A stretch of DNA of 45,832 nt from JBBRSL01 sp038245435 (GTDB lineage: Bacteria > Patescibacteriota > Saccharimonadia > Saccharimonadales > CAIOMD01). Positions within the stretch are counted from its first letter, which is position 1. Each line of letters begins with the position of its first letter. Position numbers and translations under genes: made by a program. Shown here piece by piece: positions 32,050 through 38,366 of the stretch. The stretch lies in NCBI GenBank assembly GCA_038245435.1, contig JBBRSL010000004.1, forward strand, positions 1 to 45,832, read 5' to 3'. The notes beneath the pieces are model-generated. The model searched no databases, was not told the origin of the DNA, and was given only the letters and a program-made list of their open reading frames with translations.

Positions 32050-32241
32050 CTAAACGAGAAGACCCTTTTTCTTGAGGGTACGAATAGCCTGCGTACTGAT
32101 ACGTAGCTTTACTTTTTTGCCGTCAACAATAACGGTTTTCATTTGAAGGTTAGGCTTCCATACCTTTTTGGTATGACGCTGCGAGAAGCTGATGTTGCTT
32201 CCGAATTGCTTGCCTTTGCCAGTTAGTTCACATTTATACAC
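32050..32241 (-). CDS. rpmB: ribosomal protein bL28
   Basis: Encodes 63 residues, the short form of L28. CELTGKGKQFGSNISFSQR near the N-terminus and WKPNLQMKTV are family signatures. L28 is a basic 50S protein. AAGGA lies 8 bases before the ATG, and a near-consensus promoter is upstream. Only one Cys is kept, so a zinc-binding form is unlikely. Confidence 0.94.
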   Translation of the reverse strand: MYKCELTGKGKQFGSNISFSQRHTKKVWKPNLQMKTVIVDGKKVKLRISTQAIRTLKKKGLLV

Positions 32242-32274
32242 GTTGTTATTCCTTTATAGAAGATTCAGTAACGT

Positions 32275-32303
32275 ATTGTACCTGTTTACACCTTAAACGT
32301 CAA
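32275..32303 (-). promoter_or_regulatory. rpmB promoter
   Basis: On the minus strand TTGACG (32303-32298), 17-bp spacer, TACAAT (32280-32275). The leader of about 30 nt contains a Shine-Dalgarno, in contrast to the many leaderless genes nearby. Confidence 0.8.
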
Positions 32304-32332
32304 GGGTTAGGCATTGCTTGCTATACTGGTTA

Positions 32333-32950
32333 ATGATGATTCAAGGCAACACCCTCATTTTGATTGCGTTTTCGCTCAGTATTCTGGCGATTAGTATTAC
32401 GATTCATGAGTTTTTACACGGGTACGTGGCTTTTTTGCTCGGTGATGATACCGCCCAAAAAGATGGTCGGCTTTCGCTTAACCCAATTCATCATATCGAT
32501 CCATTTGCGACGGTGCTTTTACCTATCTTGCTGGTACTGCTTGGTTTGCCGCCATTTGGTGCCGCAAAGCCGGTACCGGTTAACTTTGCCCGTCTAAAGT
32601 ACGAAGAGTTTGGCGGGGCGCTTGTGGGGCCATTTAGTAACCTTGTACTGGCTGTTATTGGCGGCTTTGTGCTCGGTTCGACTAATCCGACAGGATTATG
32701 GGAACTTTGGTGGTCGTTATTTGTTGCGATTAACGTCGGTTTTTTTGTGTTTAACATGATTCCGTTCCCGCCACTTGATGGATCTCGTGTACTGTACGCC
32801 TTTGCACCAGAACCTTTACAGCGCCTCATGGAACAGATAGAGCGTTTTGGCCTTGGTGCAATCCTTATATTTATGCTTGTTTTGTTCCCACTGTTAAGTC
32901 CAACTCTCCAGAGTATAAATAGTGCACTTATCCGTTTTGTTGCAGGTTAA
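32333..32950 (+). CDS. site-2 protease family (M50) membrane metalloprotease
   Basis: Encodes about 205 residues with five or six membrane segments. The zinc motif HEFLHGYVA lies in the first long helix, and NMIPFPPLDGSRVLYAF carries the second (NPDG-like) metal motif. This is the compact M50B rhomboid-sized group common in CPR and Gram-positives. A longer frame reaches TTG at 32318 but overlaps the extended -10 (TGCTATACT, ending 32327). The start is therefore ATG 32333 or the adjacent ATG 32336. Confidence 0.88.
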   Translation: MMIQGNTLILIAFSLSILAISITIHEFLHGYVAFLLGDDTAQKDGRLSLNPIHHIDPFATVLLPILLVLLGLPPFGAAKPVPVNFARLKYEEFGGALVGPFSNLVLAVIGGFVLGSTNPTGLWELWWSLFVAINVGFFVFNMIPFPPLDGSRVLYAFAPEPLQRLMEQIERFGLGAILIFMLVLFPLLSPTLQSINSALIRFVAG

Positions 32951-32977
32951 TTTTAGTAAATATACGGTATACTAAAA

Positions 32978-33127
32978 GTGGCCATTATCGAACAATGATA
33001 TCTGAATATTATCGTTTGTTGGGACTGCCTATATCCTGTTACTCCGTGGAGTAGCTATGCGGCAACCCACTTGGTTACCAGCAGGTATCCATATCGGTAA
33101 TGGCTCACCCTTCGGGGTGTTTTTTTG
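32978..33127 (+). ncRNA. candidate small structured RNA before tRNA-Pro
   Basis: A TATACT box (32968-32973) starts a transcript whose ends pair: GTGGCCATTA (32978-32987) with TAATGGCTCAC (33098-33108), 10 bp with one bulge. Inside are AACAATGATA/TATCGTTTGTT (one bulge) and TACTCC/GGAGTA hairpins. A terminator (CACCCTTCGGGGTG, 33106-33119, then seven Ts) closes it and shares three bases with the outer stem. No ORF is seen. I could not match it to SRP, 6S or tmRNA by eye. Confidence 0.6.
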
Positions 33128-33132
33128 TTTAA

Positions 33133-33208
33133 AAGGGTGTAGCTTAGTTGGTAAAGCGCGCGGCTGGGGGTCGCGAGAGCGGAGGTTCAAGTCCTCTCAC
33201 CCTGACCA
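33133..33208 (+). tRNA. tRNA-Pro (GGG)
   Basis: D-arm GCTT/AAGC, anticodon stem CGCGG/TCGCG with loop CTGGGGG (anticodon GGG, G37), T-arm GGAGGTTCAAGTCCTCT, discriminator A, CCA encoded. Acceptor AAGGGTG pairs with CACCCTG except for an A1-G72 mismatch, where bacterial tRNA-Pro normally has C1-G72. It starts 5 bases after the terminator T-run of the preceding RNA. Confidence 0.88.
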
Positions 33209-33227
33209 AAAAGACTTTTATTACGGC

Positions 33228-33355
33228 TGGGGTGAGGCATGCTGGTGGCATGCTGCAAGGCAATCTTCTGATGCAAACTTGTTTGCAATCACGAAGTTGC
33301 GGGGTCGCCGAAGGTGACCGTGAGGTCGCAAGTTCAAGTCTTGTCACCCCGACCA
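33228..33355 (+). repeat. hairpin array ending in a decayed tRNA-Pro 3' end
   Basis: 33332-33355 matches the tRNA-Pro T-arm to CCA (33185-33208) at 21 of 24 bases, with a 147-base offset. Upstream are hairpins GCATG/CATGC, TGCAAACTTGTTTGCA and GGTCGCC/GGTGACC. GGGGTGA (33230) can pair with TCACCCC (33344-33350). No D-arm and anticodon arm in tRNA order can be drawn, so this is not called a tRNA gene. Confidence 0.55.
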
Positions 33356-33379
33356 ATCAAGATAGATTACAATGAATAT

Positions 33380-34084
33380 ATGAGCACAAATAAAAACTGG
33401 CAAGAAACGAAACATGGACTCTATCAACGTTTTAATTTTATTAATTTTATAGAAGCATTTGATTTTATGACCAAAGTTGCTGAGATAGCTGAGCAACAAC
33501 AGCATCATCCTCGGTGGGAAAATGAGTGGAGTGTAGTAGACATTTGGCTTATTACGTATGAGCAGGACAGCACCATAACGGATAAAGATTACCTGCTCGC
33601 AGACGCAATAGACGGGATTTTAAAAGCCAAATCAAACGCAGAGCATAGTCATGGAAGACTTTTTGCGGAACTAAAACTTTACACTGATGGTGGTTCGCGT
33701 GGTAACCCGGGCCCATCGGCGAGTGGTTTCGTGCTGCTCGATAAAGATGACGTTGTCGTTGAAAAAGGTGGAGAATACCTGGGTATTACGACTAACAATC
33801 AGGCAGAATATCAGGCTGTAAAGTTGGGGCTCGAAACAGCCAAAAAACTTGGGGCCCGTAAGGTCCATGGGCACATGGATAGCTTGCTTGTAGTCAACCA
33901 AATGAATGGCATATTCAAAATAAAGAACAGGGAACTATGGCCGATTCATCAAGCAATTAAGGATTTAAAAGAGAGCTTCGAAAGTGTGACATTTGCACAT
34001 GTGCCACGCGAGATGAATAAGCTAGCTGATGAGCAGGTTAATATTATTTTAGATAGCGAAGAAGCTAAAAATAGGGCCACCTAA
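33380..34084 (+). CDS. fusion of pterin-4a-carbinolamine dehydratase-like domain and RNase HI
   Basis: Encodes 234 residues. Residues about 10-88 match the DCoH/PCD fold (RFNFINFIEAFDFMTKVAEIAEQ, then HHPRW, and a late YEQD/DKDYLLADAIDGIL). Residues about 98-234 are RNase HI with all four acidic residues: YTDGGSRGNPG, NNQAEYQAV, HMDSLLVVNQ and LADEQ. RNase HI cuts RNA in RNA-DNA hybrids. The role of the PCD part is unclear without pterin genes nearby; PCD-like domains can also act as dimerisation modules. ATG at 33380 is 6 bases after TACAAT (33368-33373), hence leaderless. Confidence 0.9.
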   Translation: MSTNKNWQETKHGLYQRFNFINFIEAFDFMTKVAEIAEQQQHHPRWENEWSVVDIWLITYEQDSTITDKDYLLADAIDGILKAKSNAEHSHGRLFAELKLYTDGGSRGNPGPSASGFVLLDKDDVVVEKGGEYLGITTNNQAEYQAVKLGLETAKKLGARKVHGHMDSLLVVNQMNGIFKIKNRELWPIHQAIKDLKESFESVTFAHVPREMNKLADEQVNIILDSEEAKNRAT

Positions 34085-34101
34085 ACTGCTATACTAGATA
34101 C

Positions 34102-34547
34102 GCTAGACTATCGACTGATCGCCAGGTAACCGGTAACGGGAACTTGGAGGAAAGTCCGGGCAGCGTAGGGTGCGACAGTTGCTAACGGCAACCGAGAGTA
34201 ATCTCAGGGAAAGTGCCACAGAAACGATACCGCCTGTGCTTCTCACTAAGGCTCGAAGCAAGAAGATTGAATAATGAATATCGCCAGGCTCAATATTCTA
34301 TCTTCGCTCGGAGTTTTTGCGAGGAGCATGGGTAAGGGTGAAACGAGTGAGGTAAGAGCTCACAGCTCATGTCGGTGACGGCAAGGAGAAGGTAAACCCT
34401 GTTGGCTGCAAGGAGTGTGCTCGTGTTCGAGCAATCGGACTAGTTTCCCGCTAGAGTGCACGATTAACCGCTTGAGCCCGGTGGCAACATCGGGATTAGA
34501 TAGATGATCAGATAGAACAGAACCCGGCTTACGGGTAGTCTGGCACT
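34102..34547 (+). ncRNA. rnpB: RNase P RNA
   Basis: The conserved cores are present: GGAGGAAAGTCCGGGC (CR I), CCACAGAAA (CR II/III), GGTAAGGGTGAAA (after P12), a GCAAGGAGAAGG segment and the closing region near AACCCGGCTTACGGG. A TATACT box at 34090-34095 sets the 5' end near 34102. The P12 region is extended by the heptamer repeat at 34263-34304. The RNA trims tRNA 5' leaders; the six tRNAs here are substrates. Confidence 0.95.
34263..34304 (+). repeat. heptamer-phased inverted repeat inside rnpB (locus C)
   Basis: Three 7-mers (AAGATTG, AATAATG, AATATCG), a 7-base loop, then CAATATT and CTATCTT. The units are the same as at locus A (AATATTG/AAGATTG). It forms the tip of the P12 helix, a region known to vary between bacteria. 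Confidence 0.75.
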
Positions 34548-34577
34548 AAAAAAGCCTTCGCATGCGAAGGCTTTTTT
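34548..34577. terminator. bidirectional terminator of rnpB and rplT
   Basis: A 13-bp stem, AAAAAAGCCTTCG with its complement around CATG, with A- and T-runs on the two sides, serves both convergent transcripts. Confidence 0.9.
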
Positions 34578-34597
34578 ATGTAGTAAGTTGCCTAAAG

Positions 34598-34939
34598 TTA
34601 TTTAGCTGCTTTTACGACTGCTTCAAAAGCTTTTGGCTCATTAACAGCGAGTTCGCTAAGAATCTTGCGATCAATAGTGATATTGGCTTTTTTAAGACCA
34701 TTAATCAGAACGCTATAAGTTGTGCCGTTTAATCGTGCTGCTGCATTAATGCGAGCATTCCACAACTGGCGGAATGTTCGTTTACGGTTCTTACGGTCGC
34801 GGGTTGCGTACTGTAGTGATTTAACAATACCTTGCTTACCCATCTTAACGCTACGACGACGAGAGTGACTCATCCCCTTAGTGGCTTGACGGATTTTTAG
34901 GTGTTTGTGGTGTCCTGGGACGCCTCTCTTAACTCTCAT
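34598..34939 (-). CDS. rplT: ribosomal protein bL20
   Basis: Encodes 113 residues, the normal L20 length. MRVKRGVPGHHKHLKIRQATK and RRSVKMGKQGIVKSLQYATRDRK are the basic N-terminal extension, and LWNARINAAARLNGTTYS is the folded core. L20 assembles the 50S subunit early and represses the infC-rpmI-rplT operon in other bacteria. It is last in that operon, 3 bases after rpmI. Confidence 0.97.
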   Translation of the reverse strand: MRVKRGVPGHHKHLKIRQATKGMSHSRRRSVKMGKQGIVKSLQYATRDRKNRKRTFRQLWNARINAAARLNGTTYSVLINGLKKANITIDRKILSELAVNEPKAFEAVVKAAK

Positions 34940-34942
34940 TAT

Positions 34943-35137
34943 CTATACTCCGAGCTTTCGCTTAACATTTCGCTTAATCTTACCGCTGAGGCTTTGGAAG
35001 CCAGCGTAGGTGCGCTTACGTGATTCACTTTTCTTTTCAAGAAAGTGATTGCTGTGACTGCGCTTTACTAAAGTTTTACCGGTTTTAGTTATACGGACGC
35101 GATCTTTAGTACCGCTATGACTTTTTAACTTTGGCAT
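34943..35137 (-). CDS. rpmI: ribosomal protein bL35
   Basis: Encodes 64 residues: MPKLKSHSGTKDRVRITKTGK matches the L35 start, and the rest is Lys/Arg-rich. Its start lies 23 bases inside the end of infC, so its translation is probably coupled to infC. It occupies the canonical middle place in the operon. Confidence 0.95.
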   Translation of the reverse strand: MPKLKSHSGTKDRVRITKTGKTLVKRSHSNHFLEKKSESRKRTYAGFQSLSGKIKRNVKRKLGV

Positions 35138-35642
35138 TGTTACTCCTTACTACTGCACTCAATTGGCGGCCAGCGAATTGAGGCTGTTGATCTGCTACGA
35201 CGTGTTCACCGAGCTGGGCGATTAGTTTATCCATGAGCTTGTACCCAAGCTCTTTATGAGCAAGTTCGCGACCTCGGTAAATAATACTGAGTCTCACTTT
35301 GTGACCTTCATCCAAAAAAGAACTTACTTTTTTGAGTTTCACGCCAATATCGTTGTCGCTAATCTTTAAACCAAAACGCATTTGTTTTAGTTCGCTCGCC
35401 TTGCTGCTGCGCTTGTTCTTTTGCAGCTGCTTGGTCCGCGCATAGTTGTACTTGCCCCAATCGACTATTTTTGCAACCGGTGGATTCGCTTCTGGTGAGA
35501 TTTCTACAAGGTCCAATTCGGCACGCTCTGCAGCGGCCAGTGCTTCTTGGCGAGTTAGCACGCCAAGCTGGTTTCCTTCTTCATCAATGACCCGGAGTGA
35601 ATTTGCCCGGATTTGCCCGTTTATGCGGGTGAACTTGTTAAT
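35115..35642 (-). CDS. infC: translation initiation factor IF-3, AUU start codon
   Basis: Encodes 175 residues when started at ATT (35642-35640). The first Met-like codon (GTG at 35561) would remove 27 conserved residues, including NKFTRINGQIRANSLRVIDE, the usual IF-3 N-terminus. AGGAG is 7 bases before the ATT and no ATG, GTG or TTG lies between. IF-3 discriminates against its own AUU codon, giving feedback control in E. coli; the same codon here implies the same loop. The C-domain (KVRLSIIYRGRELAHKELG) is complete. The operon promoter is TATAGT at 35673-35668. Confidence 0.95.
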   Translation of the reverse strand: MNKFTRINGQIRANSLRVIDEEGNQLGVLTRQEALAAAERAELDLVEISPEANPPVAKIVDWGKYNYARTKQLQKNKRSSKASELKQMRFGLKISDNDIGVKLKKVSSFLDEGHKVRLSIIYRGRELAHKELGYKLMDKLIAQLGEHVVADQQPQFAGRQLSAVVRSNNAKVKKS

Positions 35643-35667
35643 GTAGCATCTCCTTTTTCAGGTATGT

Positions 35668-35673
35668 ACTATA
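35668..35673 (-). promoter_or_regulatory. -10 box of the infC-rpmI-rplT operon
   Basis: TGTTATAGT on the minus strand puts the transcript start near 35661, leaving a leader of about 20 nt that contains the AGGAG. No long L20-binding leader is present before infC. Confidence 0.55.
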
Positions 35674-35704
35674 ACAGAGATGATAACAGCGGTCAAATAT
35701 TTGG

Positions 35705-36651
35705 CTAAAGAAGTATGGTTTTTGGTCGATATTGTAAGGCTTCGGCAATATGCGCCTTAGTAATGTTGGCGGCATTATCGAGGTCGGCGATAGTTCGAGC
35801 AAGTCTTAAGCAGCGCATGTAGCTCCGCGCCGAGAGGTCAAGCTGCTTGGCCGCGATGTTAAGTAGGGTAAGCGCATCATCATCAGGCTGAGCGAATTGC
35901 TTGAGCTGCTTATTTGACAGGCTACTATTGAGCTGTTTACCCTGCCGGTTTTGTTGAACGTTCCGGGATGCTATGATTTGCCTGTACCCGGTGGGCCGCT
36001 CATGAGTACGTTGTGTCCACCAGCCGCCGCGATAATAAGCGCCCGCTTTGCGGCATCTTGTTGATGTATCTCGGACATATCGATGCTGCTCGAAGCCGAA
36101 ATTTGGGTGGTTATATCTGAAGGCTCGAGTGGCTGTATGGGTACTGTGCCCGCCAAGTGATTAATGAGCTCTTGTAGCGAAGCGACAGGGTAGATTGTAT
36201 GAAGGCCGGTCAGGGCAGCTTGGGTTTCATTTTCTTTTAGTACATAGATAGCAGTCGCTGACTGACAAGTGGCACTCAGAAGCTTACCTATTATGCCGCG
36301 AACAGGCCGCACGTTGCCATCCAGCCCGAGTTCTCCTATGAAGATACTTTCATCGAGCTTTGATGTAATTTGGCTGTCAGCTTTTAGAATGGCTACCGCT
36401 ATGCCGAGGCCTAGGCTGACCGCGTCCTTTGGTAGGTCAGCTGGCGCTAGGTTGATAATAATACGCTTACGGGGGAAGTTTGCGCCGCTACTCCCTATAG
36501 CTACTCTGAGCCGTTCTTTGGACTCATCGAGCGCTTTACCTGCAAGCCCGACAATAGTGACAGTCGGGAGGCCGTTCGAGAGGTGGCACTCAATATCAAT
36601 GGGTATACCTTCGAGACCAAGATCTACGATACTTTTGGTATGAGCAGCCAT
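35705..36651 (-). pseudogene. yifB/comM (Mg-chelatase-like AAA+ helicase), internally deleted and frameshifted
   Basis: The N-terminal 226 codons are normal for YifB/ComM (VDLGLEGIPIDIECHL, GLPTVTIVGLAGKALDESKER, ending in Walker A SGPPGTGKS), then TAG follows at 35971. Directly beyond, in another frame (about 35972 to the stop at 35705), the family's C-terminus resumes: NVQQNRQGKQLNSS, then LDLSARSYMRCLRLARTIAD and ITKAHIAEALQYR. About 190 residues holding Walker B, the sensors and the arginine finger are missing. ComM promotes branch migration during natural transformation. A TATAAA box lies 7 bases before the ATG. A truncated N-terminal product could still be made. Confidence 0.85.
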
Positions 36652-36675
36652 AATTATCTTTATAATTTTGGCAAT

Positions 36676-36836
36676 AAAAAAAACCCGATATCAAGCTGCG
36701 GAAGATATCGGGATTCTTATTTTTAGTATCTGTTTTTGGGGTAAACCTCGATTTTTTCTTTGAAACAACGGCTTGCGAGAAGCCGTTGTTTACAGTCGAG
36801 GTTTTTGTTTTTGAGCACTTTTTGTATTCAGTGCTA
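36676..36836 (-). ncRNA. candidate structured RNA with consensus promoter
   Basis: On the minus strand TTGACA (36870-36865), exactly 17 bp, then TACTAT (36847-36842) start a transcript of about 160 nt. It has hairpin AGCAC/GTGCT (36831-36835 with 36814-36818) and a nested hairpin (AAACCTCGA/TCGAGGTTT around AACAACGGCT/AGCCGTTGTT; 36744-36804). The intrinsic terminator is CCCGATATC/GATATCGGG followed by eight Ts (36712-36676). No ORF of note lies inside. The family is unknown. Confidence 0.72.
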
Positions 36837-36847
36837 ACCCCATAGTA

Positions 36848-37262
36848 ATAATAAGCAAAAGCGCTGTCAATGCTTTTTATTACATAATTGGCTTTATATA
36901 GTTTTATGCTGACAAATTTGGTAGGGCATTAAACTTAATATCGTCAATAAAAGTAGGTGTATAAGGGCCTAAGTAAGGTGTTTTATAGCCTAATACATAG
37001 GCTGATAACCGTAGTCTAATTAAGAGCTCAACATAGGACACCATAGACCATACAATGTAACTAAAATGAGCTATTAGTATTGCTAATAGTGCACCATATA
37101 TGAGGTATTAAAACGACCAATGTAAATATTCTAAAATCTAAAAATTTACAACATATTTTGATAATTATTTTAAATCGCAGTAATTATTGCATGTTGCGAA
37201 TGTCACAATGAAATATTTATAACTTTAACAGATTAACGATGTAAATAAAGCTATATATATTG
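36848..37262. other. very AT-rich gap between two divergent RNA promoters
   Basis: About 23% G+C by hand count over 37081-37260, far below the flanking genes. No ORF is supported. Small dyads are present (TAGCCTAATACATAGGCT near 36987; CTATTAGTATTGCTAATAG near 37071). It could be a regulatory or replication-related region, or decayed sequence. Confidence 0.5.
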
Positions 37263-37297
37263 TTGACAAAATTGCTTTTCTTTGCTAGTATTTTGAG

Positions 37298-37518
37298 CAG
37301 TAAGTTAAAACAAAAACCTTACTAAAAATACGCGAAACAATTGCAGTAATTGTGGATGCGGATATCGCCCTCCATTATTGGAGAGCGGTCAGTAAAATTT
37401 CGAGTGTCGGTAAGCGCCATAAATTCAATTTTAACGGGCGGATTTACCGCCTCGGAATTCAAGTAACATTGTCGTTGTTGTTCGGAAACCCGCCTAGTTG
37501 GAGGCGGGTTTTCATTTT
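37298..37518 (+). ncRNA. second candidate structured RNA with consensus promoter
   Basis: TTGACA (37263-37268), 17-bp spacer, extended -10 TGCTAGTAT (ending 37291). The RNA of about 215 nt has hairpins AGTAAG/CTTACT, ACAATT/AATTGT, CTCCATTATTGGAG, and a longer stem where CGAG, GGTAA and CGCC pair with GGCG, TTACC and CTCG (about 37400-37455). The terminator ACCCGCCT/AGGCGGGT is followed by TTTTC (ends about 37512). No ORF is seen. The family is not recognised. Confidence 0.7.
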
Positions 37519-37547
37519 GTAGCCTATACTAAGCAGGTAGCCCAGAT

Positions 37548-37883
37548 ATGAAAAAATTATTTATTTGTTTATTCACAAGTTTCGCAGTACTTTGTTGCTG
37601 CTTATTGTTTATTAATCCGTATACATTATCGCCCGTGCAGTTTGTGCCAATTATTGGCGTTGTATATATATTTTCTGCACTGGCTTTTTATATAGGTTTG
37701 ACGTATTTGTCCGAATTACCTCGACGCTCACGAATACTAGTAAGTATTGTGCTGGGGTTTAGTCCGACCGTATTATGCGCGCTTATGACCTTGGGTACAG
37801 TGTCGGCAATTGACGTGGTATTGGCAATTGCGGTGCCTGGGCTGGTTGCCTGGTACGCGATTAGAATTAAAAGTAATTTATAG
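37548..37883 (+). CDS. small integral membrane protein of unknown function
   Basis: Encodes 111 residues with about four membrane segments (5-23, 32-53, 63-83, 85-105) and very short loops. No family is recognised. A TATACT box (37525-37530) directly after the preceding RNA's terminator gives a leader of about 10 nt. It is followed by a separately promoted gene. Confidence 0.6.
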   Translation: MKKLFICLFTSFAVLCCCLLFINPYTLSPVQFVPIIGVVYIFSALAFYIGLTYLSELPRRSRILVSIVLGFSPTVLCALMTLGTVSAIDVVLAIAVPGLVAWYAIRIKSNL

Positions 37884-37931
37884 TAATTTTGCTAACGCTT
37901 TTGTGCAGCCCTTTTGGTATACTACTATCTG

Positions 37932-38360
37932 ATGGACCAGATGTTTCAACCTACACAAAAATCATCTGAGCAACTGCCAGCACCAACCGGCCCTGGTGAA
38001 ACGCTGCCACAAATTGCGATGCCAGACCAGTTACCGCCCCAGGAGCGAGGCGAAAAGCAGCATGTTGGTAGTGCCGGGGCGGCCGTACAACAAGCTTATG
38101 CTGACGATGCTACGCTTGTAGCTCCACAGCATCTTGTGCCACAAGTAGATGATGCGACGACTGCTCAACAGGCGGCTACTGCAGCAAGCACCACTGCCAA
38201 TGTCGACGTGATCGAAAAAGAATGGGTAGAAAAAGCCAAGAGCATTGTTGCTAAAACTAAAGACAATCCGCGTGAACAAGCAGAAGAGTTGACTGGTATG
38301 AAGCGAGAATATATCGAAAAACGGTTTGGAAAATCACTACCTGATAACAGAGCGGCATAA
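37932..38360 (+). CDS. conserved-looking hypothetical protein, Pro/Gln/Ala-rich
   Basis: Encodes 142 residues. The first 90 are low-complexity (Pro, Gln, Ala, Thr) and probably disordered; the last 45 form a charged helix (VIEKEWVEKAKSIVAKTKDN, then EYIEKRFGKSLPD). A frame from TTG 37914 overlaps the -10 (TATACT, 37918-37923); the ATG at 37932 is 8 bases after it. It lies 6 bases before the ATPase gene and is probably its operon partner. Confidence 0.65.
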   Translation: MDQMFQPTQKSSEQLPAPTGPGETLPQIAMPDQLPPQERGEKQHVGSAGAAVQQAYADDATLVAPQHLVPQVDDATTAQQAATAASTTANVDVIEKEWVEKAKSIVAKTKDNPREQAEELTGMKREYIEKRFGKSLPDNRAA

Positions 38361-38366
38361 ACAGCT

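Noticed and set aside
33228..33355. A second intact tRNA-Pro or an intron-containing tRNA
   Set aside because: The T-arm and acceptor end are present, but no D-arm and anticodon arm in proper order and size could be drawn.
33314..33379. N-terminal extension of the PCD/RNase HI fusion from 33314
   Set aside because: It would read through the tRNA-like tail and the -10 box; the PCD domain starts properly from 33380.
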